Assembly: GCF_901447495.1 (NCBI RefSeq)
Contig: NZ_CABDWS010000008.1
Coordinates: 1 to 61,484 of the forward strand
Reading direction: 5' to 3'
Source: Haloimpatiens lingqiaonensis
Lineage (GTDB): Bacteria > Bacillota > Clostridia > Clostridiales > Clostridiaceae
DNA length: 61,484 bases
In this document: piece after piece, positions 44,055 through 53,670 of the stretch
How the letters are laid out: each line of letters opens with the position of its first letter
Position numbering within the stretch: position 1 is the stretch's first letter
Program-made: the position numbers and the translations under genes
The notes under the pieces: generated by a model
Databases searched by the model: none
What the model was told of the DNA's origin: nothing
Seen by the model: the letters and a program-made list of their open reading frames with translations, nothing else

Positions 44055-44148
44055 AGATTAAAAGGGAAATAAATAAGAACACATAGTATAGTGACAAAAG
44101 ATATATAAATGAAAAAACTCATTATTTTGAGAAATTTCTAAAATTTCC

Positions 44149-44177
44149 TTGACAATCTTACGGTTTTTTTATATAGT
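44149..44177 (+). promoter_or_regulatory. Promoter of the nitroreductase gene
   Basis: TTGACA, 17 bases, TATAGT is a near-consensus sigma-A promoter. It leaves a leader of over 200 bases, which contains a small TAGGG/CCCTA hairpin near 44213-44232. Confidence 0.6.
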
Positions 44178-44411
44178 ATATATATAAATTTTAAGTGAAA
44201 TAATATAGCATAGGGCATAAATACCCTAAAATAATTTAGAAGATGTACTATATAATATGGTTTAAAGTACCACTTATAGAATGAAATTCAATAGAGAATT
44301 TGATAAAGGTACGTAGAGTAAATGATTATGTATATGAATGAGGTTTCTGAAAAGTTTATTGATTTTTTAGAGCCTTTTTTTATTTTAAAAAATAAATTTG
44401 GGGGTGTATTT

Positions 44412-45197
44412 ATGAACGAAGTTTTAAGTGTAATAAAAAACAGGACATCTCTTAGAAAATATGACAAAAAAGAAATAAGGGAAGAACATTTAAATGAAGT
44501 ATTAGAGAGTGCCATGAGAGCTCCAACTGCTGGAAACATGATGTTTTATTCTATACTTGTAATTAAGGATAAAGATAAAAAGGAGATTTTAAGCAAAACT
44601 TGTGACAATCAGCCATTTATAGCTTCAGCACCAGTAGTACTTATATTTCTTGCAGATTTGCAAAGACAGTATGATTATTATGAGGCCAGCGGAGTAGAGG
44701 AATATTGTCGTAAGAATAATATGGACTATACAGCGCCAGGAAAGGGAGACTTTTTACTAGGCTGTTCTGATGCATTAATAGCAGCACAGAATGCAGTAAT
44801 AACTGCAGAAGCTTTGAGTATAGGGTCTTGCTACATAGGAGATGTTATGGAGAACTATGAAAAGCATAGAGAGATATTAAATCTTCCAGACTATACTTTC
44901 CCTATATGCATGCTTGCATTAGGCTATTATGAAGAAGATGCTAAAAAAATAATAAAGCCAAGATTTGATAAAAAGTACATTGTATTTGATGAGGAATATA
45001 AAAGATTAAACAGAGAAGAATTTAAAGAAATGTATAGAGAAAATGAAAAGTTTGTGGTTAAGGGAAATAAATTTAATGCTGATAATTTTGGACAGCTAAT
45101 TTATGGAAGGAAATCTGGGTCAAATTTTATGAAAGAGATGAACAGATCTGTTGAAGCTGCATTGAAATTTTGGGATACGCATAAAATAGAAAATTAG
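44412..45197 (+). CDS. Nitroreductase family FMN oxidoreductase
   Basis: The 261-residue protein has flavin-binding signatures NRTSLRKYDKKEI (about 10-22), RAPTAGNMM (about 36-44) and ITAEALSIGSCYIGDVMEN. The extended C-terminal part (about 200-261) may cover the partner active site in the dimer. The ATG at 44412 lies behind TTGGGGGTG; the longer frame from 44322 has no ribosome site. The substrate is unknown. It is monocistronic with a terminator at 45280. Confidence 0.82.
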   Translation: MNEVLSVIKNRTSLRKYDKKEIREEHLNEVLESAMRAPTAGNMMFYSILVIKDKDKKEILSKTCDNQPFIASAPVVLIFLADLQRQYDYYEASGVEEYCRKNNMDYTAPGKGDFLLGCSDALIAAQNAVITAEALSIGSCYIGDVMENYEKHREILNLPDYTFPICMLALGYYEEDAKKIIKPRFDKKYIVFDEEYKRLNREEFKEMYRENEKFVVKGNKFNADNFGQLIYGRKSGSNFMKEMNRSVEAALKFWDTHKIEN

Positions 45198-45279
45198 TTG
45201 ACAAAAAACTTAATTTGTAAAAAAATCACACATGAGATAATATTACGAATTGAGGAAATGTGTTAAATATATGAAATGA

Positions 45280-45313
45280 AATCTCCACTTTTAAAAATGG
45301 AGATTTTTTTTAT
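45280..45313 (+). terminator. Terminator after the nitroreductase gene
   Basis: AATCTCCA and TGGAGATT form an 8-bp stem followed by eight T. Confidence 0.8.
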
Positions 45314-45415
45314 TTTACCTATTTACATAAGAACTTATGTTTGATATCATATACTTATAAGTTAAATGTGAAATTTTAACAAAATATACAGTATTAATTG
45401 TGTGGGGTGTTTTAT

Positions 45416-46720
45416 ATGGATGTGTTTGAAAAGCTCAGTATATTATCTGCTGCGGCCAAATATGATGTATCTTGCTCTTCCAGTGGCAGCAATAGAAGGA
45501 ATAAAAAAGGTGGCATTGGAAATGCCAGTTACAGTGGCATATGTCATAGTTTTACGCCAGACGGCAGATGTATTTCTCTTTTAAAAATACTTCTTACAAA
45601 TTATTGTTCATACGACTGTGCATATTGTATAAATAGAGCGTCAAACGATGTGCCAAGGGCAGCTTTTACTCCAGAGGAGGTAGTAGACTTAACAATTAAT
45701 TTTTATAAAAGAAATTATATAGAAGGGCTATTTTTAAGTTCTGCAGTATATAAGAATGCCAACTACACTATGGAGCTTTTAATAAAGGTAGTAGAGTCTC
45801 TTAGAAATGTTCATAATTTTAATGGATATATTCACTTAAAGGCTATACCTGGAGCAGATGAGGCTTTGATAAAAAGGGCAGGTACCTTTGCAGATAGAAT
45901 GAGTGTAAATATTGAGCTGCCCTCCAGTGAAAGTTTAAAACTTTTGGCGCCACAGAAAAATAAAGAGAAAATTTTAAAGCCTATGAGTCTTATAAAAAGT
46001 AATATTGCAATTATTAAACATGAGAAAAAAATTTACAAAAGAACGCCTAATTTTGTTCCAGCAGGTCAAAGTAGTCAGCTTATAATTGGAGCCACGCCAG
46101 AAAGTGATTTTCAAATAATGAAGTTGTCAGAGGGATTATATAAAAATTTTGATTTGAAAAGAGTGTACTATTCTGCATATATACCTGTGGGAAATGGTAA
46201 GAAAATAACTAAGGTAGACACTCCCCCAACTTTAAGGGAGCATAGGTTATATCAAGCAGATTGGCTTTTAAGATTTTATGGATTTTCTGCAAAAGAACTT
46301 TTAGATGATAAAAAACCAAACTTTGATTTACAATTAGATCCTAAAACAGATTGGGCGTTAAGACATCTAGAGTTATTTCCAATAGAAATTAATAAAGCAC
46401 CAAGGGAAATGCTCTTGAGGATTCCAGGTATTGGAGTTAGGTCTGTAAATAGAATATTGTCCATAAGGCGGGTTCATTCTATAAAAGTTGAGGATTTAAA
46501 GAAAATAGGTGTGGTTTTAAAAAGGGCAAAATATTTCATAACTTGTGAAGGAAAATATTGTGGAAGCTGTAGTTTTAAAGAGGAGAGTATAAGGCAAAAC
46601 ATAATTATTCCTAAGAAAAATGTGAATGACGGGAATTATTACCAACTTTCATTTTTTGATAGATTATTACAGGATAATAGTGTGATAAATGACTATAGTA
46701 AAATAACTGGTCAGCTATAG
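45416..46720 (+). CDS. Putative DNA modification/repair radical SAM protein
   Basis: The 434-residue protein has the radical SAM motif CSYDCAYC (about 68-75). A helix-hairpin-helix region lies near residues 330-350 (APREMLLRIPGIGVRSVNRILSIRR), implying contact with DNA, and a Cys cluster CEGKYCGSCSF near the end. It belongs to a recurrent pair with the DUF4130-type protein encoded next; the pair is often annotated as linked to a uracil-DNA-glycosylase-like function. The ATG at 45416 follows GGGGTG. The reaction is unknown. Confidence 0.82.
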   Translation: MDVFEKLSILSAAAKYDVSCSSSGSNRRNKKGGIGNASYSGICHSFTPDGRCISLLKILLTNYCSYDCAYCINRASNDVPRAAFTPEEVVDLTINFYKRNYIEGLFLSSAVYKNANYTMELLIKVVESLRNVHNFNGYIHLKAIPGADEALIKRAGTFADRMSVNIELPSSESLKLLAPQKNKEKILKPMSLIKSNIAIIKHEKKIYKRTPNFVPAGQSSQLIIGATPESDFQIMKLSEGLYKNFDLKRVYYSAYIPVGNGKKITKVDTPPTLREHRLYQADWLLRFYGFSAKELLDDKKPNFDLQLDPKTDWALRHLELFPIEINKAPREMLLRIPGIGVRSVNRILSIRRVHSIKVEDLKKIGVVLKRAKYFITCEGKYCGSCSFKEESIRQNIIIPKKNVNDGNYYQLSFFDRLLQDNSVINDYSKITGQL

Positions 46721-46782
46721 ATTGGAAGCTATAGGGGAAAATGTTTACCACTTACTTTTAAAAAGGCTATAGGAGGTATTTT

Positions 46783-47538
46783 ATGGTTTGTTATGTATAT
46801 GACGGAAGTTTTATAGGGCTACTTACGGCAATATACGAGGCTTATTATAGAAAAGAAAGACCGGAAGAAATATTTGCTGAGGATGAATTTGCGCCTAGTT
46901 TTTTATATGAGCCCAGGTATATAGATAGTGAAGAGGAAAAATATTTAAAGGTTTATAATGCCATAGAAAAAAAGATATCTAAAGATGCCCTACGCATTAT
47001 GTATTATGTTTTTTTATCAGAGATAGAAGGCACATCTACATTAATTTATAGATATATAAAAATGGGTTTTAAAATAGGAAAAGATGTGGATTTACATTTG
47101 CATAATGAAGTGGTAATAAGCATGCATAGAATTTGTAAAAAGGTTATGGATGAGAAACATAGAATGCTGGGGTTTTTAAGATTTAGGCAGCTTGGAAATG
47201 GTGTATATTATGGGGCTATGGAACCTGATCACAATATACTTCAACTTATAACTCCTCATTTTGCCAAAAGACTTTCAGGTGAACAATTTATGATACAGGA
47301 TAGAAAAAGAGAGATAGTTTCCTTATATAAAAATGAAAAATGGGTAATAACTCCTTTGACTATAGAGCAGGGAGAGAACATATTAAAGTGTACAGGTGAT
47401 AGTGTTTACGAAAATCTTTGGAAGGAATACTTTAAAAGTACCAATATTGAAAATAGAAGAAACCTAAGACTTCAAAAGAGAAGTATGCCTAAAAGGTACT
47501 GGAAATATATAATCGAGACAGAAGATAGTTTACTATAA
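46783..47538 (+). CDS. DUF4130 DNA-metabolism protein paired with the radical SAM enzyme
   Basis: The 251 residues begin MVCYVYDGSFIGLLTAIYEAYYRKERPEEIF, the signature start of the family. Charged helices and a central conserved block, KEKHRMLGFLRFRQLGNGVYYGAMEPDHNIL (here DEKHRMLGFLRF..., about 125-150), follow. It ends with LRLQKRSMPKRYWKYIIET. Pairing with the upstream radical SAM gene is conserved across bacteria. The ribosome site is AGGAGG. Confidence 0.8.
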   Translation: MVCYVYDGSFIGLLTAIYEAYYRKERPEEIFAEDEFAPSFLYEPRYIDSEEEKYLKVYNAIEKKISKDALRIMYYVFLSEIEGTSTLIYRYIKMGFKIGKDVDLHLHNEVVISMHRICKKVMDEKHRMLGFLRFRQLGNGVYYGAMEPDHNILQLITPHFAKRLSGEQFMIQDRKREIVSLYKNEKWVITPLTIEQGENILKCTGDSVYENLWKEYFKSTNIENRRNLRLQKRSMPKRYWKYIIETEDSLL

Positions 47539-47613
47539 AGGATATAATGTCAAATTTAATTGTAGATGATATATCATGAGTATGATTAAACCATAAAAGG
47601 GTACAATGTGGTG

Positions 47614-47719
47614 GAATTATGAAAATTCTCCTCCATGACTTCCATGAGAGCTCGGAACAATAAATTTAAATAGTTCCTTCGCTTCTTATGCAAGTCATTC
47701 CAGAGAAATTTCATAATTC
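47614..47719. repeat. 106-bp imperfect palindromic element, MITE-like or structured RNA
   Basis: The outer arms GAATTATGAAAATTCTC and GAGAAATTTCATAATTC differ at one position. Pairing continues inward with interruptions (ATGACTT/AAGTCAT) to an inner GGAAC/GTTCC hairpin. The whole element folds back on itself and lies alone in an otherwise empty 304-base gap between convergent genes. No coding capacity is seen. It could be a mobile palindromic unit or a large bidirectional terminator. Confidence 0.55.
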
Positions 47720-47842
47720 AAGTAATATTATACTTTTTGTGGGATAATCATGAGTACTAGATTTTAATTGTAAATAATGTATAAAGTACATAAACTTTTG
47801 TTGTTTATCTCTGTAGTATAGAATATTTCTTTTGAATGTTCA

Positions 47843-48760
47843 TTACTTTTTATTGATTAAATATATTCCTAAAGAAACCAATACAACAGCTAAAAGCACA
47901 TTTGAGCCGGAGAAACTTTCTTTAAGTAAGAAGTAGGATAAAAATACTCCAAATAGTGGGATTGAAAATTTATAAACAGAAACTTTTCCTACTCCATTAT
48001 ATTTTAACAATAAGGACCAAATGGAAAAGGCTGCGGCAGATATAAATGCCATGTATAAAAGCAGAACACTTCCAACGGGAGTGAAGGTTACGTTATGTGT
48101 TCCACCTGAAAGTCCCACTAAAATAAGGACAATAGAGCCTGTAAATAACTGATATCCAGAAACAGCAAAAGGTGGTATATCCTTTGCTAATTTTTTTGTG
48201 TAAATTCCCGCAAAGGCTCCAAATAAACTAGAGATTAAAACAAAGCCCTCACCAGAAAATTTAAATCCACCAGAAAAAGCACCGCTTTGGAAATTTACAA
48301 TAATTACTCCTAAGAAGCCTAAAATTACACCAAGTATTTTCTTCCAAGTCATTTTATCTTCTGTATAGAAAAAGTGTGCAATAATTACGCTAAAAAACGT
48401 ATTTGAAGAAGATATTATGGAACCTTTTACTCCAGTAGTGTTAGAAAGTCCTAGATAAAAGAAAATATACTGAATAAAGGTTTGAATTATACCTAGAAGC
48501 AATAGTCTGTAAAAGTTTTTCTTGTTGACTTTTATAGAGTATTTAGACACAAAGCAAAATAAAAAAATCATAAGTGATGCTATGAAAAATCTATATCCTG
48601 CAAATAGAAGTTTACCATAGGTGTCATCTTTAGCTATGTGAAAAAGTTTATAGCCTATTTTTATGGAAGGAAATGCACTTCCCCATAAGAAGCAAGCTAT
48701 TAAAGCAAGCCCCATTACTACAAATGTATTGGTTAGTAAATTATCTTTTGTTTTTCTCAA
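47843..48760 (-). CDS. EamA/DMT-family transporter
   Basis: The 305-residue protein has about ten hydrophobic helices arranged as two EamA repeats (about 12-150 and 165-300). The first includes ALIACFLWGSAFPSIKIGY and GLSNTTGVKGSIISSSNTFFSVI, the second GEGFVLISSLFGAFAGIYTKKLAK. Family members export amino acids or other metabolites. The substrate cannot be told from sequence. It is monocistronic, with a GGAGAG ribosome site. Confidence 0.8.
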   Translation of the reverse strand: MRKTKDNLLTNTFVVMGLALIACFLWGSAFPSIKIGYKLFHIAKDDTYGKLLFAGYRFFIASLMIFLFCFVSKYSIKVNKKNFYRLLLLGIIQTFIQYIFFYLGLSNTTGVKGSIISSSNTFFSVIIAHFFYTEDKMTWKKILGVILGFLGVIIVNFQSGAFSGGFKFSGEGFVLISSLFGAFAGIYTKKLAKDIPPFAVSGYQLFTGSIVLILVGLSGGTHNVTFTPVGSVLLLYMAFISAAAFSIWSLLLKYNGVGKVSVYKFSIPLFGVFLSYFLLKESFSGSNVLLAVVLVSLGIYLINKK

Positions 48761-48939
48761 AAAAATCTCTCCTTTTTCCTAAATATATAGATACATTATA
48801 TCAGATGTGAATAATAATACCTATATAGTTATATTTGTAAACGAGGTTATTTATATAACTGGACTTTAAATTGGAATTTGTGGATATCTGAATATGTTTA
48901 ACGTATAAACTTTACCACTATATTAATAGGAGGTTATAA

Positions 48940-48979
48940 TATTAACTGTATAAATACACTTTGGTAATACCAGTTAATA
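48940..48979 (+). promoter_or_regulatory. Stem-loop in the cbiZ upstream region
   Basis: TATTAACTG and CAGTTAATA pair around a 22-base loop, about 80 bases before cbiZ. It lacks the cobalamin-riboswitch signature GCCACTG, so its role is open. Confidence 0.3.
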
Positions 48980-49059
48980 ATTATATAGGGTTAATACAGT
49001 ATCTAAATTAGAGATTCATATAAGTTAATAATAAATTTTACATATATAGGGGGATAAAG

Positions 49060-49773
49060 ATGGGTAGTAATGTAAACAAACGCATGGGAAATCTAACTTT
49101 AGAAGTAACAGATGATTATGTACATATAAAATTTCCATCATCAGTAGAGATTTTAAGTTCAGCAGTTTTAAATGGTGGACATACTTATGCTGAGGGAATA
49201 CTTAATTTAAGGGTACCTAAAAATGAAAGTGATGAGGGGGGAGAGTTTTTACCACCAGAAGTAACTATAGAAAAATACATACAAGAGCATAATTGGAATG
49301 GTGAGCATGTAGGTATGATGACTGCGGCTAAAATGGAATCCTTTGCGGAATATTTTATAGAAAAAGATGATGTTCAGATTCAATGTTTTGTAACTTTAGG
49401 ACTTTCTAATGCTAGAAGAGCTGGAGATAAGGCTGATTGGCCATACTTTGATGAAACTGTGCTAAAGCCGGGAACTATAAATATAATATTTGGAACCAAT
49501 GCAAATTTAACAAAGGAAGCCATGGTGGAGTGTATTATGATGATAACAGAAGCAAAGGCAGCTGCTATGCAAGATTTAAGTGTAATAAGTCCTGTAAGTG
49601 ATAAAATAGCTACGGGTACAGGCACTGATTCAGTGGTTGTATTTAATGGACAAGGTCGACAAATAAGATATTGTGGCAAGCATGTATTATTTGGAGAGAT
49701 GTTAGCTACAGCGGTGTACAATGCTATTAATGCATCTATAGATAAGTTGATGAAGATTTATTTTGATGTTTAA
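49060..49773 (+). CDS. cbiZ: Adenosylcobinamide amidohydrolase
   Basis: The 237-residue protein carries the CbiZ hallmarks AVLNGGHTYAEGILNLRVPKN, FVTLGLSNARRAGD, GTINIIFGTNANLTKEAMVECIMMITEAKAAAMQDL and the ATGTGTDSVVV motif. CbiZ cleaves the nucleotide-loop amide of (pseudo)cobinamide to cobyric acid, allowing remodelling of scavenged corrinoids. No other corrinoid genes are in the window apart from the decayed chelatase pair at the left end. The ribosome site is AGGGGG. Confidence 0.9.
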   Translation: MGSNVNKRMGNLTLEVTDDYVHIKFPSSVEILSSAVLNGGHTYAEGILNLRVPKNESDEGGEFLPPEVTIEKYIQEHNWNGEHVGMMTAAKMESFAEYFIEKDDVQIQCFVTLGLSNARRAGDKADWPYFDETVLKPGTINIIFGTNANLTKEAMVECIMMITEAKAAAMQDLSVISPVSDKIATGTGTDSVVVFNGQGRQIRYCGKHVLFGEMLATAVYNAINASIDKLMKIYFDV

Positions 49774-49861
49774 AATTTAGTTATAAATCACACAATATGC
49801 TATAACATAAGTTTTATATTATTGGTTAATAATATAACTATAATATAAAGGAGAAATTAGC

Positions 49862-50947
49862 ATGTGGGATTTAAGCAATAGGCAAATAGTATTTTTAATA
49901 TTTGGGGCAGTGGTTGGATATGGAGTACTTGACTTGCCTAAAGTTATGGCTGAAAAAGCGGGAACTGGAGGATGGTTTAGTTTAATTATTACAACAATTA
50001 TTGCAATGATTGTTGTGTCAATAAATATAAAATTAGCTTTTTTGCATAATAATAAAATATTGCCTCAATATGATGAATTTTTGATAGGCAAATTTCTAGG
50101 TAAAACTATAAATTTGATATACATGATATATTTTTTATTAGTACCAAGTTTAATAGTAAGAGCAACTAGCCAAGTGATAGAAAAGAATATATTACTTAGA
50201 ACTCCTATATGGTTTTTATGTTTAGCTTTCCTTGCAACAGCTTATTATGCACTGATAAGGGGCGGAAGGGGAATTGTATCTATTTGCCAAACCTATGGAA
50301 TTATAGTGATTGTATCAATAATAGTTCTACATGTGCTTATATTAACACAAGGGAAGAGTTATAATGTTATGCCTATATTTAATGTTAAAGAACTTGGAAG
50401 ATATTTAAAAGCCGGACTGAGTTTTCAGGTTCCTTTTTTAGGGGTAGAGATATTTTTATTTATACCATTGAATAAAGAAAAAAATAAAGAGCTTACTAAA
50501 AAGGCAATACAGATGTTAGGATTTATAGGTCTTATGTATATATTAATCGTGGAGTCCAGTATTTCAGTTATGAGTGAAAATGATATAGTACAATATAATG
50601 ATGCAGTGATAGCAACTATAAGAAGGATAGAAATACAAAGATTAGAATTCTTTAGAAGACTAGATGGTTTATTTATAATTTTATGGATTTTAAGTATTTT
50701 TTGTACGATTTTTGTTTATATGTACGGACTAAATTTGTTTACAGTTAAATTTTTTAAAGCAAAGAATTCAAATTTTACAGCATTAATTATAATAGGAATT
50801 TCTTTTATAATTACTCAATTACCCGTGACTTTTGAACAGGTAACAGTTAGTATAAAATACATTGGTTTTTTGGGGATTTTGTGTTCGATGATTATACCAA
50901 CTATATTATTAATTATCACGAAGGTGAAAAACAATGAGAAAGTATAA
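49862..50947 (+). CDS. gerAB: Spore germinant receptor subunit B (GerAB family permease)
   Basis: The 361-residue integral membrane protein of the APC-like GerAB family has about ten hydrophobic helices, with the typical start WDLSNRQIVFLIFGAVVGYGVLDLPKVMAEKAGTGGW. GerAB is the presumed ligand-binding subunit in the spore inner membrane. It overlaps gerAC by 14 bases. The order here is B-C-A, unlike the A-B-C of Bacillus subtilis gerA. Confidence 0.9.
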   Translation: MWDLSNRQIVFLIFGAVVGYGVLDLPKVMAEKAGTGGWFSLIITTIIAMIVVSINIKLAFLHNNKILPQYDEFLIGKFLGKTINLIYMIYFLLVPSLIVRATSQVIEKNILLRTPIWFLCLAFLATAYYALIRGGRGIVSICQTYGIIVIVSIIVLHVLILTQGKSYNVMPIFNVKELGRYLKAGLSFQVPFLGVEIFLFIPLNKEKNKELTKKAIQMLGFIGLMYILIVESSISVMSENDIVQYNDAVIATIRRIEIQRLEFFRRLDGLFIILWILSIFCTIFVYMYGLNLFTVKFFKAKNSNFTALIIIGISFIITQLPVTFEQVTVSIKYIGFLGILCSMIIPTILLIITKVKNNEKV

Positions 50948-52082
50948 GATTTTATTTTTACTGCTAATATTTCCATTTTTATTAAGTGGATGCTGGGATT
51001 ATGATGATATAGATAAGAGAAGCATAGTCATATCTATAGGTGTAGATAAAATATATGATAAAATACAGTTTGCTACAGAATTGGCCAAATTATACGCAAG
51101 GGATGGTGGAGATGGAAAAGCTGCTATAAGCGATATTCATTTAGATATGGCAGAAGGAGAAAATTTTGAAAAAACTAGAGATGAATTTGAAGCTAAGAGA
51201 CCCTATGGTACATTTTTAGGAGCTACTAGGGTGGTTGTTTTTGGGGAAAATTATGCAAAAGAAGGTATTGAGCCTTATTTAAATAGAATAAATGAAACTT
51301 ATGATTATAGGAAAACTGTGCTGGCGGTGGTATGTAGAGGAAATCCTTATGAAATATTTCAAACTAATATAAAAAATGATATATCTGCAGGTTTTTTAAT
51401 AGAACATATTATAAATTCTTTGTTTAAAACAGGAAATATAATGTATACAAGGGTTGGAGATATGATATCTGATCTGCAATTTAAAGACATTGGATTTGCA
51501 ATGCCATATTTTGGGGTAGAAGATAATTCTTTAGAATGTATTGGGGCTGCCATAATGAAGGATGCTAAATTAATAGATGTATTGTATAGAAAGAAAGATC
51601 ATGATTTATTTAAGGGATTAATATTTTTAGTAGGAAAACCAACAATATATACAGAAGAAACTACTATACATAAGGATGATAAAAATACTATTTCTTTTAT
51701 TTCTAATTTAAAAAATAGAAAAATAAGTATTGAAATGAGTGATAATAAACAAGTTATTATAAATATAGATTTAAATTTTGATCTAAAATTACAATATCAA
51801 TATTATAATGAAATTATAAATAATGATGATATTAAGAATTTTGAAATAGATATAGCCAGAGACATAAAGTCACAAGTTAGAAAAATTTTAAATAAAAGTC
51901 AAAAGGAATACCAATGTGACATATTTGATTTTGCAAGGTATGCTAAGGCACAAAATCCAAATGAATATAAAAATATAAATTGGTTGAAGAAATATCCCAA
52001 TGCAAAAATTAATATAAATGTAGTTACAAATATAGTAAATAAAAATCTTAAGGATATAAATGCTCTTAGTAAAGGCAGGTGA
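50934..52082 (+). CDS. gerAC: Spore germinant receptor lipoprotein subunit C
   Basis: The 382 residues begin with a lipoprotein signal (KILFLLLIFPFLLSGCWD, lipobox LSGC, Cys at about 20) and the family-specific CWDYDDIDKRSIVISIGVDK. The rest is the three-domain GerAC fold exposed outside the spore inner membrane. It starts inside the end of gerAB and its stop overlaps the upstream frame of gerAA, so all three subunits are translationally coupled. Confidence 0.92.
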   Translation: MRKYKILFLLLIFPFLLSGCWDYDDIDKRSIVISIGVDKIYDKIQFATELAKLYARDGGDGKAAISDIHLDMAEGENFEKTRDEFEAKRPYGTFLGATRVVVFGENYAKEGIEPYLNRINETYDYRKTVLAVVCRGNPYEIFQTNIKNDISAGFLIEHIINSLFKTGNIMYTRVGDMISDLQFKDIGFAMPYFGVEDNSLECIGAAIMKDAKLIDVLYRKKDHDLFKGLIFLVGKPTIYTEETTIHKDDKNTISFISNLKNRKISIEMSDNKQVIINIDLNFDLKLQYQYYNEIINNDDIKNFEIDIARDIKSQVRKILNKSQKEYQCDIFDFARYAKAQNPNEYKNINWLKKYPNAKININVVTNIVNKNLKDINALSKGR

Positions 52083-52087
52083 TATAT

Positions 52088-53524
52088 GTGAAAAATAATT
52101 GTAGCTGGAATGATTTTATAGACAATATAAAAAATGAATATAAAGATAAAATAGGAATAAAGGTAAGAGAAATAACTATATCCAGCAGTAAAATATTTAT
52201 AATATATATACCACAAATTACAGATAGAGAGAGATTATCTGTAGATATAATAAAACCCATAATTCAATATAAAAATTCTAAGGTTAACATAGAAGATATA
52301 GCTGATTCAGTGATATATCTAGATGATATATTTATAAATAGTGGAAAAGATAAATTAATAGACTATGTGGTAAAGGGAAATTCTATAATAATTTTAGATA
52401 ATGAGGAAAAGTATATTGTAGCTAATACTTACAAAGTTGAAAAAAGAGGCATAGAATCTCCGCAATTACAAAATGTATTAAGAGGACCTAAAGATGCATT
52501 TACAGAAAATTTTGATTCAAATATATCTTTAATAAGATACAGAATAAAGGATTCTTCTTTAATAATAAAAAGTTCTATTATAGGTAAAAGGACAAAGACT
52601 AGTCTAGCTATTATTTATTTAAAAGATGTAGCAAATGAGCTATATGTAAACCAGATAACTGAAAGCCTAAATGAAATAAATGTAGATGGTATAGTTGAAT
52701 CTGGATATATACAAAAGTTTTTGTGTGGAAAATCTAAAAATTTATTTCCTAAAGTAGGTTTGGTAGAAAGATCTGATGCTGCCTGTGGAGAAATACTCAG
52801 AGGTAAGATTTGTATAATTGTTGAAGGAAGTAATATCGCTTTAATAATGCCGCAGACTTTGCCAGAGTTTTTAAAGCCAGAAGATGATTATTATGAAAAT
52901 ATATATATGTCTCTATTTCTCAAATTTTTAAGGATTAGTTCTTTTTTAATGTCATTAATCCTATCACCTCTTTATATAGCTATAATTAGTTTTCATCCAG
53001 ATATTCTTCCGCCTCAATATATACTAGTGTTAGCAGCCTCACGAATAACAGTACCTGTAAATGCTGTTTTAGAGATAACTATTATGGAATTAGTGACAGA
53101 AATATTAAAAGAGTCTAGCCTAAGACTGCCAAAACAAATAGGGTCTGCTATAAGTATTGTAGGAACAATAGTTATAGGTCAAGCAGCGGTTTCAGCGGGA
53201 TTAGTAAGTGCCCTTACAGTAATAATTGTATCATTATCTACTATAACTTCATTCATATCACCAGATTATAGCATTACATATCCTATACGTATATTGAAAT
53301 TCTTTATGATTATAATAACAGGAATACTTGGGTTAGTAGGATTTGTTGTATCTTTAACAATAATTATGCTAACTATATCTTCTAATAATAGTTTTGGTAT
53401 TCCTTATACTTCACCAGCAGCTCCTATTAATTTAAAGGATATAAAAAATTATCTTTTAAGTGATATAAGACTAGAAAGAGAAAGACCAGAATTCTTAAAA
53501 AATAAAGATAAAACTAGACAATAA
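52088..53524 (+). CDS. gerAA: Spore germinant receptor subunit A
   Basis: The 478-residue protein has a soluble N-terminal region (1-260) followed by about five membrane helices (FLKFLRISSFLMSLILSPLYIAIISFHPDILP onwards). Family motifs include VEGSNIALIMPQTLPEFLKPEDDYYEN, AASRITVPVNAVLEITIMELVTEILKESSLRLPKQIGSAISIVGTIVIGQAAV and SPDYSITYPIRILKF. GerAA subunits oligomerise into the ion channel. The GTG at 52088 follows AGGTGA. It is the last gene of the operon. Confidence 0.92.
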   Translation: MKNNCSWNDFIDNIKNEYKDKIGIKVREITISSSKIFIIYIPQITDRERLSVDIIKPIIQYKNSKVNIEDIADSVIYLDDIFINSGKDKLIDYVVKGNSIIILDNEEKYIVANTYKVEKRGIESPQLQNVLRGPKDAFTENFDSNISLIRYRIKDSSLIIKSSIIGKRTKTSLAIIYLKDVANELYVNQITESLNEINVDGIVESGYIQKFLCGKSKNLFPKVGLVERSDAACGEILRGKICIIVEGSNIALIMPQTLPEFLKPEDDYYENIYMSLFLKFLRISSFLMSLILSPLYIAIISFHPDILPPQYILVLAASRITVPVNAVLEITIMELVTEILKESSLRLPKQIGSAISIVGTIVIGQAAVSAGLVSALTVIIVSLSTITSFISPDYSITYPIRILKFFMIIITGILGLVGFVVSLTIIMLTISSNNSFGIPYTSPAAPINLKDIKNYLLSDIRLERERPEFLKNKDKTRQ

Positions 53525-53549
53525 AATATGGTTTATTACAAAAACACTG

Positions 53550-53585
53550 AAAGGTTGCTGGCTACACCAACAACCTTTATTAACA
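53550..53585 (+). terminator. Terminator of the ger operon
   Basis: AAAGGTTGCTGG and CCAACAACCTTT form a 12-bp stem with one mismatch and a 5-base loop, with an AT-rich end. Confidence 0.65.
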
Positions 53586-53670
53586 TTAAGATACATTCTT
53601 ATATATATTGTTGTTACGCGAGATAAATATACTGGCAACCTTTAGTAACGTTACTCCATATATTATAGAT

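Noticed and set aside
48761-49059. Cobalamin riboswitch upstream of cbiZ
   Set aside because: The B12-box (GCCACTG) and the other conserved segments are absent.
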